Positions 8,523-17,204 are shown, numbered from the stretch's first letter. The stretch: DNA of 64,000 nt from Granulosicoccus antarcticus IMCC3135 (GCF_002215215.1 NZ_CP018632.1:2104501-2168500), one strand, 5' to 3'. Numbers and translations are program-made. The notes: generated by a model not told the origin, from the sequence alone.

Positions 8523-9362
8523 GTGAAACACATCTATACCGCAGCGGGGCAACCTGCCAGTCGTACCGTCACAATCGCCGACATGCGCTCTGCGAAAGGT
8601 CAGCGCAAGCTGGTTCAGGTGACGGCCAATACCGCCGATGAGGCCATGGCTGTTCAGGAAGCGGGCATTGACATGATGATCTGCGATGCTGCCAATGCTC
8701 ATATTGTTCGTGCGGCGAATCCGACAACGTTCTGTACCGCGGCGGTCAAGCTGACGGAGCACGCCACCACCGATGACATCATGCGCGAGGCGTACAGAGT
8801 GATGCATCTGGGTGTTGATGCCATCATCACGCCACGCAGTTTCAAGACGGTCGAGATACTGGCTCGCGAGGATATTCCAGTTATGGGGCATCTGGGTCTG
8901 GTGCCGCGCAAGAGTATCTGGCTGGGTGGTTTGCGCGCTGTGGGCAAGACGGCAACAGAGGCGCAGAGATTGTTTCGTGATTTCAAGAGTCTTGAGGACG
9001 CGGGGGCATTTGCGGTCGAATCCGAAGTCATTGCCGGCCCTGTCATGGCGGAGATAGCCCCCAGAACCAGTCTGATCTGTGTTTCCCTGGGTTCCGGCAG
9101 TGGCGGTGATGTGACCTTTCTGTTCATGAACGATCTGTGTGGAGAAACCGCCAATCCGCCGCGTCACGCCCGTGCATTCGGTAATCTGGCCGCACTGCAT
9201 GAGGCTCTCTACAAGGCAAGAGTGCAGGCACTTAATGATTTCAGAGTTGCAGCGCTTGAGGGTGAATTTCCAACTGTCGCCCAGACGCCTACGCTCGACG
9301 ATAACGAGCTTGCAATCTTTCGCAAGGCTCTGCAAAGCGAACAGACCCCTACAGCCGGGTAA
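8523..9362 (+). CDS. PanB-like (ketopantoate hydroxymethyltransferase / PEP mutase superfamily) enzyme
   Basis: A 279-residue TIM-barrel enzyme. GKxRKLVQVTA at the N-terminus and VMGHLGLVPR near residue 126 align with PanB. However the metal-binding GDS of true PanB reads CDA here, and the catalytic VLEC segment reads VESE, so ketopantoate synthesis is not assured. The GTG start at 8523 is preferred over an upstream ATG at 8490 because a TGGAG ribosome site lies before it and the PanB-like sequence starts there. It is encoded between a GntR regulator and a Rieske ferredoxin, which points to a catabolic aldolase/hydroxymethyltransferase role rather than pantothenate synthesis (inference). Confidence 0.75.
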   Translation: MKHIYTAAGQPASRTVTIADMRSAKGQRKLVQVTANTADEAMAVQEAGIDMMICDAANAHIVRAANPTTFCTAAVKLTEHATTDDIMREAYRVMHLGVDAIITPRSFKTVEILAREDIPVMGHLGLVPRKSIWLGGLRAVGKTATEAQRLFRDFKSLEDAGAFAVESEVIAGPVMAEIAPRTSLICVSLGSGSGGDVTFLFMNDLCGETANPPRHARAFGNLAALHEALYKARVQALNDFRVAALEGEFPTVAQTPTLDDNELAIFRKALQSEQTPTAG

Positions 9363-9392
9363 AACCCCCAACATTCAAGTGAGGATAAATCG

Positions 9393-9707
9393 ATGTCTCA
9401 ACTCGTACGTGCCTGCGGTACTGATGAAATCGAAGAAGAGGAAGTACTCCGGTTCGATCACGAAGGTAATACCTTTGCGCTTTATCATGGCCCTGATGGG
9501 AACTTTTACGCTACTGATGGCTACTGCACTCATGCCAAGGCGCATCTGGGTGATGGCATTGTTGATGAATTCGAAATCGAATGCCCGCTGCATTTCGGCG
9601 CTTTTGACTATCGCACCGGCGATGCAACGGTGGCACCTGCCTGTCAGAAGTTGAAAACCTACCCGGTGAGCATTCAGGAAGGTGCGGTGTTCATCGATAT
9701 CAGCTAG
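9393..9707 (+). CDS. Rieske [2Fe-2S] ferredoxin, MocE-like
   Basis: A 104-residue soluble electron carrier. Both cluster-binding motifs are intact: CTH at residues 45-47 and CPLH at 64-67, spaced as in Rieske-type ferredoxins of bacterial oxygenases. It starts 30 bases after the PanB-like gene with a GAGGA ribosome site. It can pass electrons from the FAD reductase (5222-6442) to the membrane hydroxylase (6569-7600); the same three-part set is known as MocD-MocE-MocF in rhizopine breakdown. Confidence 0.92.
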   Translation: MSQLVRACGTDEIEEEEVLRFDHEGNTFALYHGPDGNFYATDGYCTHAKAHLGDGIVDEFEIECPLHFGAFDYRTGDATVAPACQKLKTYPVSIQEGAVFIDIS

Positions 9708-9767
9708 TGGGGTGATGAGCATCACGAATAGTTGATGCCCATCACCTATCAGCTGTACCTGTCACGC

Positions 9768-10784
9768 TCAGGTAGTGGTGCCTTGTACCAACGTAAGATC
9801 GATAGTCAGATCAGGGGCAGCGTCGAGACCCTGGAGCAGATCCACAATGGATTGAGCGGCTTCGCGTCCTATTTCACTGCGGGGCACATCCAGAGTTGTC
9901 AATCTCGTCTGGATGGTCTGCTCCAGAGATGTCCCATTGAAGCCTGCGACTGCAATCTGTGAGGGGCATTGATAGCCCTTGTCACTGAGCCAGCGAAGGC
10001 CGCCAATGGCCATAGCATCGTTGAGGTAGAAGATCGAAGTAACCTCGGGATGTTGCTGTATGAGTTGTTCGGTCAGTGTGTTGCCGGAGCTGGATTGGCG
10101 CGGCAGATCTTCGGATATAACCGATTTTAGCGAGTGTCCGTGTTGTTCCAGGTGGCGTCTGAATCCGTCGAACCGGTGTCTGGCACAGACATCCAGGTGC
10201 AATTGGGAGCCGATATAGGCCGGCTGCCGGTAGCCTCGTTGCAACAGATGCTCGGCCATCATCTTGCCCGCGGCATAGTGAGATACGCCGATTGTTCTGT
10301 CTCCAAAGCTGGCGTCGGCATCCCACACGGACACCAGCGGGCAGCGACGCATCTCGAGCAAGGACAGTGTATCGTCCAGTTTCTCGGTGCCGCCACTGAT
10401 GATCAGGCCGGCGGGCTGCATGGAGAGCAGGCTGGACAGAGTATCGCGCTCCAGTGATGGACTGAACAAGGACTCGGCGATCAGCATGGACAAGCCTTGT
10501 GGGCGGATTACGGTGTTGATACCGCTGAGCATCTGGGCGAAGATGACATCGGAGACCGACGGGATGACCACCCCGATGGTGGTGGATTTGCGGGAGCTCA
10601 ATTGACCTGCCAGAGTATTCTTCACATAGCCCAGTTCTCCGACTGCTGCCAGCACACGCTCACGGGTTTGCGGCGAAATACTACCGGTATCTCTCAGTAC
10701 TTTTGACACGGTCATGCTACTGACGCCGGCGCGATCAGCGACATCGGCCAGAGTCACGCTTCGGTCTCTGGAAGTCCACCGCAT
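9768..10784 (-). CDS. LacI-family transcriptional regulator (GntR/IdnR-like)
   Basis: A 338-residue repressor. Residues about 10-55 hold the LacI helix-turn-helix with VTLADVADRAGVSSMTVSKV, followed by the hinge helix and a periplasmic-binding-protein-like sensor domain. The ATG at 10784 has AGAGG ten bases upstream; a GTG at 10835 would add 17 residues without a ribosome site. Divergent from the TRAP genes, with an inverted repeat in between that resembles gluconate-repressor sites, so it probably controls the transporter. Confidence 0.88.
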   Translation of the reverse strand: MRWTSRDRSVTLADVADRAGVSSMTVSKVLRDTGSISPQTRERVLAAVGELGYVKNTLAGQLSSRKSTTIGVVIPSVSDVIFAQMLSGINTVIRPQGLSMLIAESLFSPSLERDTLSSLLSMQPAGLIISGGTEKLDDTLSLLEMRRCPLVSVWDADASFGDRTIGVSHYAAGKMMAEHLLQRGYRQPAYIGSQLHLDVCARHRFDGFRRHLEQHGHSLKSVISEDLPRQSSSGNTLTEQLIQQHPEVTSIFYLNDAMAIGGLRWLSDKGYQCPSQIAVAGFNGTSLEQTIQTRLTTLDVPRSEIGREAAQSIVDLLQGLDAAPDLTIDLTLVQGTTT

Positions 10785-10859
10785 GGTGTTTTCTACCTCT
10801 GAATAATGGAGTTTTGACGAGGGCTCATTTTGCACTTGCGCCCGTGATTTCGGTCTGTT

Positions 10860-10888
10860 AGGTTAGCGATAACCTTGTACAAGTACAA
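10860..10888. promoter_or_regulatory. Operator region for the TRAP operon
   Basis: AGGTTA-GCGA-TAACCT at 10860-10875 is a 6+6 inverted repeat like LacI/GntR operators. TTGTAC-AA-GTACAA at 10875-10888 directly follows as a second perfect inverted repeat. Both lie 20-50 bp before the dctQ start. Confidence 0.5.
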
Positions 10889-10909
10889 CCCCCTAATATT
10901 CTGGTATCC

Positions 10910-11404
10910 ATGATGTCTTCGTTTGATCGTTTCCTGCACCTGTTCTGGCGCTCGATAGATACCCTCATGGCATTTCTGTTGGCCATGATGGTGGTATTGG
11001 TGTTCGCCAATGTCGTCCTGCGTTACGGATTTTCATCCGGCATACGTTCCTCGGTCGAACTGTCGCGCCTGGGCTTTGTCTGGATCGTGATGCTGGGCGC
11101 CGCCGTCACGCTCAGGCACGGTGAGCATCTGAGTATCAACGATGTTGCCGAAGCGCTGCTTCCAAAGCTGGTGCCGTTTTTCAGGCGTGTTAGCGGAATC
11201 GTCATTCTGGTGTCGGTATCCATGCTGTTCTGGGGCTCAACCAAACAGGTACTGGCGAACTGGAACAACATCTCTCAGCTCACAGGTTTACCCAAAAGCC
11301 TGCTTTATGTACCTGCCAGTTTCTCCGGGTTGCTGATGGGCCTCATTACCTTGCGACAGTTACTGTCGCTCGACACGACGAAACAAAGAGAGTCTGACTC
11401 ATGA
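10910..11404 (+). CDS. TRAP transporter small permease, DctQ type
   Basis: A 164-residue inner-membrane protein with four predicted membrane segments and the DctQ-typical block SVELSRLGFVWIVMLGAAVT around residues 45-65. It forms the permease with the DctM protein encoded next, overlapping by four bases (ATGA). Substrate cannot be told; the family imports organic acids and sugar acids by sodium gradient. Confidence 0.88.
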   Translation: MMSSFDRFLHLFWRSIDTLMAFLLAMMVVLVFANVVLRYGFSSGIRSSVELSRLGFVWIVMLGAAVTLRHGEHLSINDVAEALLPKLVPFFRRVSGIVILVSVSMLFWGSTKQVLANWNNISQLTGLPKSLLYVPASFSGLLMGLITLRQLLSLDTTKQRESDS

Positions 11405-12681
11405 CGCTGGTTCTGTTTCTTGGCGTTCTGCTCCTGGGTATTCTTATTGGAATCCCGGTCGCATTTTCGCTCTTGCTGAGTGCCATGGTCCTGATGGCAT
11501 ACCTGGACCTGTTCAGTGCGGACATTCTGGCGCAGGCGTTGGTCAATGGTGTCGACAGCTTTCCGTTGCTGGCCATACCGTTCTTTCTGATTGCCGGGGA
11601 GGTCATGGCATCAGGCGGACTGGCACGTCGTATCGTGACGCTGGCAAGCAGTCTTCTGGGGCACAGAAAAGGTGGCTTGGGCTATGTCGTGATCTTCACC
11701 TCCGTATTGCTGGCAGGCTTGTCTGGTTCGGCGGTTGCCGATGCAGCGGCCTTGTCCAGCATGTTGTTTCCCATGATGGCCAAAGCGAACTACCCACATG
11801 GGCGCTCTGCCGGGTTGCTGGCTTCGGGCGGCATCATCGCACCCGTCATCCCTCCCTCCTTGCCGCTCATCCTGATTGGGGTGGCCGGTAATATCTCTAT
11901 CGCCAAATTGTTTGTAGCAGGACTGGTGCCCGGATTGATGATGGGGGTCGTACTTGTGGTTGTCTGGTCGCTGCTGGTGCGCAAGGAAGATCTACCCGTG
12001 CAGGAGCCGGCTTCTGGCGCAGAGCGCTTTGACGCGCTGAAGGGGGCGTTCTTTGCACTGCTGCTACCGGTGATCATCATCGGTGGTATTCGAACCGGTA
12101 TCTTCACGCCCACCGAAGCTGCCGTGGTCGCTGCGGTCTATGCCATTTTCATATCCTCGGTGATCTATCGCGAGATGACCTGGCGCAGTCTGTACGAGGT
12201 GCTGGTGCGTGCATCCAGAGCGACTGGCATGGTCATGTTTCTGGTCGGCTGTGCCATGGTGGCGGCCTGGGTCGTGACGGTTGCCCAGATTCCGCAGCAG
12301 CTGGTTCTGCTGCTGGGACCGTTGGTGGACAACCCACGTTTGTTGATGGCGGTCATCATGCTCATCGTATTCTTTGTTGGCATGGTCATGGACCTGGGGC
12401 CATCGGTTCTGATCCTTGCTCCACTGTTCATGCCGGTCATCAAAGAGGCGGGCATCGAGCCGGTCTATTTCGGAGTCATGTTCATCATCAACGCATCAAT
12501 CGGTCTGATTACACCACCAGTGGGCAATGTGCTCAATGTCGTGTGCGGTGTGTCTTCGGTTTCCATGACAGAGGCGGTCAAGGGCGTCTATCCATTCGTG
12601 CTTGCCTACCTGGCGCTGCTTGCGGTCTTTGTCGCTTTTCCTAATGTCATCATCATTCCGATGCAATTGCTCATCGGTTAA
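11401..12681 (+). CDS. TRAP transporter large permease, DctM type
   Basis: A 426-residue, very hydrophobic protein with about 12 membrane segments. Family blocks are visible: GSAVADAAALSSMLFPMM near residue 103, SGGIIAPVIPPSLPLILIG near 142, and the C-terminal NASIGLITPPVGNVLNVVCG near 364. Coupled to dctQ by ATGA overlap and followed after 19 bp by the binding protein. Confidence 0.93.
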   Translation: MTLVLFLGVLLLGILIGIPVAFSLLLSAMVLMAYLDLFSADILAQALVNGVDSFPLLAIPFFLIAGEVMASGGLARRIVTLASSLLGHRKGGLGYVVIFTSVLLAGLSGSAVADAAALSSMLFPMMAKANYPHGRSAGLLASGGIIAPVIPPSLPLILIGVAGNISIAKLFVAGLVPGLMMGVVLVVVWSLLVRKEDLPVQEPASGAERFDALKGAFFALLLPVIIIGGIRTGIFTPTEAAVVAAVYAIFISSVIYREMTWRSLYEVLVRASRATGMVMFLVGCAMVAAWVVTVAQIPQQLVLLLGPLVDNPRLLMAVIMLIVFFVGMVMDLGPSVLILAPLFMPVIKEAGIEPVYFGVMFIINASIGLITPPVGNVLNVVCGVSSVSMTEAVKGVYPFVLAYLALLAVFVAFPNVIIIPMQLLIG

Positions 12682-12700
12682 CCACAGGAGAGATTCAATA

Positions 12701-13678
12701 ATGAAACATATCTTAAAGGCTGTGACGGTTGCAGCTTCACTGGCCATTCTGGCTACCCCGGCGCTGTCGGCAACACGCTTGAAGTTTGCCCATCCGGCAC
12801 CCGACACCGATCTGTCCCACAAGATGGCCTTGCAGTTTGCCGAGCAGGTAAAAACAGGCACAAATGGCTCGGTCGTCGTGGATGTATTCCCGAATGGGCA
12901 ACTGGGTACCGATGAGCAGATGATTGACGGCGTTCGTTCGGGCATCATCAGTTTCACGCTGGTCGGCCTGAACAATTTCTCTGGCATGTTGCCGGCGTCG
13001 GGTTCCTTTTCACTACCATTCATGTTCCCTGATCGTGCGACAGCTTATAAAGTGCTGGACGGTGCACCGGGTCAGTCAGTGGCCGCTGACATGGAAGAGT
13101 TCGGCATGAAGAGCATGGGCTTTCCTGACAATGGTTACCGCAATATCACTAACAATCGCGGACCCATTCGAGTGCCTGCCGACTTGTCTGGTCTGCGTAT
13201 GCGAGTCAACAATTCAAAAGCCTTGAATGACCTGTTCCAGGCACTGGATGCCAACCCGCAACAGATCCCCGTAGCCGAGCTGTACACGGCGCTGGAAACT
13301 GGCGTGGTTGATGCGCAGGATCATCCTATCTGGGTTGTTGAAGCCTTCAAGTTCTTCGAAGTTCAGAAGTACCTGAGCCTGTCTCAGCATGCCTACTCGG
13401 CACTGGCTCTGGTCATGAATCTGGAGAGCTTCGAGTCACTGACCGCTGACGAGAAAACTGTTCTGGTTCAGGCCGCGGCTGATGCAGTTGCCTTTCAGCG
13501 TGAAGGTAACGAGGCCGCCGAAGAGAAGCAGATCGAATTCCTGATCTCCGAAGGCATGGAAGTGAACCGGGATGTGGATTCTGCAGCCTTTCAGGAAGCG
13601 TCCAAGCCGGTTTGGGACAAGTTCATCGAAGACAATGGCAGTGACATGATCGATGCCATTCAGGAAGCATCGAAGTAG
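12701..13678 (+). CDS. TRAP transporter solute-binding protein, DctP type
   Basis: A 325-residue periplasmic protein. The ATG at 12701 has AGGAG 11 bases upstream and gives a clear signal peptide ending LSA near residue 24; longer upstream readings overlap dctM and are not used. The binding core shows LRMRVNNSKALNDLFQALDA near 165-185, with the conserved Arg that binds the ligand carboxylate, then PVAELYTALETGVVDAQDHP. This suggests an acidic substrate. Last gene of the dctQMP operon. Confidence 0.93.
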   Translation: MKHILKAVTVAASLAILATPALSATRLKFAHPAPDTDLSHKMALQFAEQVKTGTNGSVVVDVFPNGQLGTDEQMIDGVRSGIISFTLVGLNNFSGMLPASGSFSLPFMFPDRATAYKVLDGAPGQSVAADMEEFGMKSMGFPDNGYRNITNNRGPIRVPADLSGLRMRVNNSKALNDLFQALDANPQQIPVAELYTALETGVVDAQDHPIWVVEAFKFFEVQKYLSLSQHAYSALALVMNLESFESLTADEKTVLVQAAADAVAFQREGNEAAEEKQIEFLISEGMEVNRDVDSAAFQEASKPVWDKFIEDNGSDMIDAIQEASK

Positions 13679-13693
13679 ATTTTCAAGTTTGTG

Positions 13694-13723
13694 AGCACGG
13701 AGCCGTGGTGCTGGCTCCGTGCT
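13694..13723 (+). terminator. Hairpin after dctP
   Basis: AGCACGGAGCC (13694-13704) pairs perfectly with GGCTCCGTGCT (13713-13723), loop of eight. Only two T residues follow, so it may need Rho or serve as an RNA-stabilising stem. Confidence 0.5.
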
Positions 13724-13862
13724 TCAGCTCGTCGCCAAGCTGGTAGGCGAGTACGGCAGTCTGACGAATCGCACCGATCAGATCAGACATTGATTTGAGT
13801 ACCTGTCGCGCTCTGACTTCACGACGCATGACTTCAGGTTGGATTGCGCAACCTGCGTCTAC

Positions 13863-14252
13863 TTAGAGACTGTCACCCGGCAATGCGCTCAGAGCCGACT
13901 CGTTGTCGATACGAACAGCGGTGCCATTGGCAGTAGGTGCCGCCCAGGACCACATGCTCATCATCCTGCCACCCTCCACACCGACTACCGCGTTCGCGCC
14001 TAGTGCTCGAGCTTCGTCTGCAAGCAGTGGATAAAGTCTCTCAACATTGCCATAACCAGCGCGCGCATTGGCTTTCACAGTACCTAGCACCGTGTGGCTA
14101 GTGCCCTCGGGCAGCTCAGACTGCGTCACCAGCACCTTGCCTGCATAGCTAGACCCCGATTCTGCAGTGGGTACGGATGAGGATACAGATGCACAGGAGG
14201 CCAGTGTGAGTGATAGAAAGGCGACTGTAGCGAAGCGATAGATTGACTGCAT
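13863..14252 (-). CDS. Small lipoprotein with YbjQ/RcsF-like domain
   Basis: A 129-residue exported protein. The ATG at 14252 has AAGGAG seven bases upstream; the longer reading to 14399 has no such site. A short signal peptide ends at the lipobox LASCAS. The rest contains a block LLADEARALGANAVVGVEGG, which matches the LGANAVVGV signature of YbjQ/heavy-metal-binding and RcsF-like domains. The function of these domains is poorly known; an envelope role is likely. The reading frame stays open for about 60 codons after its TAA. Confidence 0.6.
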   Translation of the reverse strand: MQSIYRFATVAFLSLTLASCASVSSSVPTAESGSSYAGKVLVTQSELPEGTSHTVLGTVKANARAGYGNVERLYPLLADEARALGANAVVGVEGGRMMSMWSWAAPTANGTAVRIDNESALSALPGDSL

Positions 14253-14494
14253 GGACAAACTCCTTGATTGATGTGTCCCTTGAAGAATAGACGATGTTTT
14301 CACCTTTCGTCCAGGATTCAATCCGATTGCCAACGGCCTTATCGAAAGAAGGGGGGCCAGCTGGGTATTATTCACTTTCCCTTCGAGATCCATTGCCAAT
14401 TTCTGACTGTCGTTGCTTGCACACTGAACCCTCCTAAGCCAAAGAGGTTCACGCCATGAAACATCTGCAATAACTCTCTCGTCTCAATCACGCA

Positions 14495-15709
14495 TTGGCA
14501 GGCACAACACTGCTATCTGCGGCTGTCGTCGCTTTTTCAGGGGGTGTACAGGCACAGTCCGAAATCCCCAAGGGGCTCGAATCGCTGTCCATCATCAAAT
14601 ATGCACGTTCTGCCAACAATCCATCCGGTGGTTATGGAGATATCAGGGAGATAGACCGAGAGAAACGCGAACCTGTGGATACCGCGAATCTGGACATGAG
14701 TCTGCCCAAATCGCAACGCGAGAAGCCGGAGGAGTACAAAGGTGAAAAAATACCTGACATCAATGATCTCAACGGCAAGAGTCAATTCGAGTTCTTTGAC
14801 ATTGAAAGTGGTCGTAGCTTTCAGTTCTCGATAGAGCGTAGTACATTGGCCAAGCTATCCCGACAGGTGGCTGATACAGCCAACGAGCACAACGGTGATC
14901 GCAAGCCGGCAACGAAGGATGAAATACGAGCTGAGTCCCGGTTTGACAAATCCTGGAGTTGGGCCAATGACAGTCGCAGCCGACGCGGGATACAAGATGG
15001 CTATTCTGATACCAATACGATCTATCAGAATCTTGCAAACTATGGTGGTTGTTCAGCCACGGTCCTGTCTGCCAATAGCGAACAAATGGTGGCTCTGACT
15101 GCGGCACATTGTATCTATCGACCAGGAAATCAGTATTCGTATTCCAACATTGAGCCTCGCAAGAATGGAGTGGCGTCACCTACCTGGGGAACATGGAGTC
15201 CGGTAGCTTTCGGGTTCTACCCCTCATTCATTGATAACGATTGTGAGGACAACTGGAACGGCAGTGTCTGCATTAAATACGACATTGCCCTGGTTATCGC
15301 AAGACCCGATGCCGGTGCAACGCCTCCCAGAGGTATGGGATGGGGATATCGCAATAAGACCTCCATCGATACGTTCAGCAAATACCGCCGCGGTTATCCC
15401 GGTTGTGGTGCAGGTCATAGTCCAATGCCTTGCTCCGGAGATTACCTTTATGGTGATGGACAGTTGAACCTGGGTAACTATGCCAATACCGATTCAGACA
15501 ATTGGTACCGTCGTGTCAAGTTCTCATCCGATCTGAATCCTGGAGACAGTGGGTCAGGCTTGTATTACTATCGAGATGGCAACCCGTATGTATTCGCGGT
15601 TACCTCTGCCGAAGATACTTGTTATACGGCCTGCTGGTACTCACGACCAAACCATGCTCGACGGATAACACCTGAGTGGTACGATTTCATCAACTCGGTT
15701 GTCTTCTGA
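14495..15709 (+). CDS. Trypsin-like serine protease; signal peptide interrupted by an in-frame stop
   Basis: From a TTG at 14495 the frame gives 404 residues: the tail of a signal peptide ending VQAQS, a propeptide-like segment, and a chymotrypsin-fold protease domain with the catalytic His in LTAAHC (near 206), Asp in YDIALVIA (near 267) and Ser in LNPGDSGSG (near 350). The only ATG with a ribosome site (AAGAGG) is at 14456, in the same frame, but codon 6 is TAA (14471-14473). Read through it, the N-terminus would be a normal signal peptide. So this is either a recent nonsense allele (CAA to TAA), a sequencing error, or a gene that restarts at TTG. The rest of the frame is intact. Confidence 0.7.
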   Translation: MAGTTLLSAAVVAFSGGVQAQSEIPKGLESLSIIKYARSANNPSGGYGDIREIDREKREPVDTANLDMSLPKSQREKPEEYKGEKIPDINDLNGKSQFEFFDIESGRSFQFSIERSTLAKLSRQVADTANEHNGDRKPATKDEIRAESRFDKSWSWANDSRSRRGIQDGYSDTNTIYQNLANYGGCSATVLSANSEQMVALTAAHCIYRPGNQYSYSNIEPRKNGVASPTWGTWSPVAFGFYPSFIDNDCEDNWNGSVCIKYDIALVIARPDAGATPPRGMGWGYRNKTSIDTFSKYRRGYPGCGAGHSPMPCSGDYLYGDGQLNLGNYANTDSDNWYRRVKFSSDLNPGDSGSGLYYYRDGNPYVFAVTSAEDTCYTACWYSRPNHARRITPEWYDFINSVVF

Positions 15710-15729
15710 AGCAGATTGACTAACTTAGT

Positions 15730-15766
15730 GCAGGTAAACCAGCATTGCCGGTTTACCTGCATTTTT
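15730..15766 (+). terminator. Rho-independent terminator between the two protease genes
   Basis: GCAGGTAAACC (15730-15740) pairs perfectly with GGTTTACCTGC (15750-15760), loop of nine, followed by ATTTTT. It ends transcription of the first protease gene. Confidence 0.85.
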
Positions 15767-15794
15767 CGTGGGGATTGTGATATCAACTGACACA

Positions 15795-16583
15795 ATGAAA
15801 ATGTCTTCAAACATCCATATTCACCCCAGTCAGAAACGTTTTTTTCAGATTCGTATCTGCCTGCAGCTGCTCGCAAGCTGCGCATTGTACTTACTGATAA
15901 CAACTATGAGTAAAGCAGGGGGCGAAAGTAGTCAATCATCCGCATTCCACTACGGGCTCGACAGTCAATTCACTACCCCGCATTGCGTAGCAACAAAACT
16001 TAAGTCATCAGCCAGCAGGGTTCGCTCGTTAGAACAGAAACCTGATGTGATGTCCCGGCAAGTTGTCCATGCCTTGACAGCGGCACATTGTTTTCGAAAT
16101 ACGGTTGAATCCATTAATATCGGTTGCCGTGATAGTTCAACCGTTGAAGCCCTGATCACGGCTTTTTATTGGCATCCGACACATGACGTCGTTCTCATGA
16201 AGCTGCTTGTCAATGAAGCATGCCTGGGCAAGGGGGTCTCATTAAGGCATCAAGAACTGGATAAACACCATCAGAATAAGCAACTTGTCATTCCAGGTAC
16301 AGTGCAACCACAGAGCATGACATTTGGAGAAAGCAGGGCATTCGAGCCAGCTACACCGTCCAGTGAGTTTGTCAGAGTTGCAGAAATTCTTTCGGTAGAT
16401 CAGGAAACCCTGAGACTGTCAGATCAGGTTGTCTGTCTCAAAGCAGGTGATTCAGGTTATCCATTGCTTATGAATGGTGAAATTGCAGGCATGTTAATTT
16501 CTGGACTGGAAGGGTGCCCAACTGAACAGATAGCCATACGCACCGATAGAATCGCTAATTGGATCAGCCGTCATATGGAGTAG
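15795..16583 (+). CDS. Second trypsin-like serine protease
   Basis: A 262-residue protein from the ATG at 15795 (GTG codons at 15768 and 15777 are alternatives; none has a strong ribosome site). A hydrophobic segment near residues 25-38 is a signal peptide or anchor. The triad is visible: His in ALTAAHCF, Asp in HDVVLMKL, Ser in KAGDSGYP. It is shorter and more divergent than the protease encoded just upstream; the pair may be an old tandem duplication. Separated from it by a strong terminator, so it needs its own promoter. Confidence 0.7.
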   Translation: MKMSSNIHIHPSQKRFFQIRICLQLLASCALYLLITTMSKAGGESSQSSAFHYGLDSQFTTPHCVATKLKSSASRVRSLEQKPDVMSRQVVHALTAAHCFRNTVESINIGCRDSSTVEALITAFYWHPTHDVVLMKLLVNEACLGKGVSLRHQELDKHHQNKQLVIPGTVQPQSMTFGESRAFEPATPSSEFVRVAEILSVDQETLRLSDQVVCLKAGDSGYPLLMNGEIAGMLISGLEGCPTEQIAIRTDRIANWISRHME

Positions 16584-16621
16584 GAGCAACTACGCAGTTG
16601 GATCTATTGACCGGTTTTGTG

Positions 16622-16790
16622 TCATGCCAACTCAATTTTCTCGACAGCAAGTTCGAACTCTTCAATGCTGGCTCTGATGCTCATACTATCCAGCACGAAT
16701 CGAATGGTAAGTCGACATAGACGTCCTGTGCATCTGTCAGCTTGATATTGTTGCCGGCATTGTCAATGGTGTTTTTTCTGGACGTGTGAT
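16622..16790 (-). pseudogene. Possible gene relic with a frameshift
   Basis: On the minus strand one frame reads TIDNAGNNIKLTDAQDVYVD and then hits a stop; a second frame from the same point reads FVLDSMSIRASIEEFELAV and ends at TGA (16622-16624). Joined by a one-base shift they would make one plausible protein tail. No start or homologue recognised, so this is weak. Confidence 0.25.
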
Positions 16791-17141
16791 TGGATTTTTA
16801 TTGCCGCTCATTGCACAGCAGTCTAGCAAACTCGTTGTATGAGCCACTCGTTATTAGCCTATACGTAGGTGTAGTTCGAGATTGATATGGACTGCGGTAC
16901 CAACTCTGTTATTTATTTAAATGCTCATGAAAAAATACAACTCAAGTGGATGCATGCGCAGTGCTTGAAGTTTAAGTGTTTTAAGCTGGAGTGTCTTGTT
17001 TTATAGGATAAAGTGAACGATGAATAGGGCTTTAGGAGAATTATGCCAACGTACCAGTAGTGCCAGGATAATAAAAATACATATCATTTATGTCTGTGTG
17101 TTTTGTGTCGACGGCCACAGAGTTAATATCTCCTGTGATGC

Positions 17142-17170
17142 TTGACAGGTACTACTTGGTGCTATTTACT
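17142..17170 (+). promoter_or_regulatory. Candidate sigma-70 promoter of the 17-28 kb operon
   Basis: TTGACA at 17142-17147 is a perfect -35 box; TATTTA at 17163-17168 or TTTACT at 17165-17170 can be the -10 box with 15-17 bp spacing. It lies about 35 bp before the first start codon. Confidence 0.45.
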
Positions 17171-17204
17171 GATTTTAATACCGTATTAAAATGGAAGAGA
17201 ATCT

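Larger units (their letters stand above)
16584..17204. other. AT-rich gap of 620 bp with a possible gene relic and a promoter
   Basis: No intact gene. The left part holds a possible broken reading frame on the minus strand (16622-16790). The middle (about 16790-17100) is AT-rich with nothing I can name. The right end holds a candidate promoter for the ten-plus-gene operon that starts at 17205. Confidence 0.5.

Noticed and set aside
8517-9374. 285-codon open frame on the minus strand
   Set aside because: Exact antisense of the PanB-like gene; no ribosome site, and the protein has no family pattern.
16622-16790. Intact small gene before the operon
   Set aside because: Needs a frameshift to join its two parts and has no start; kept only as a possible relic.
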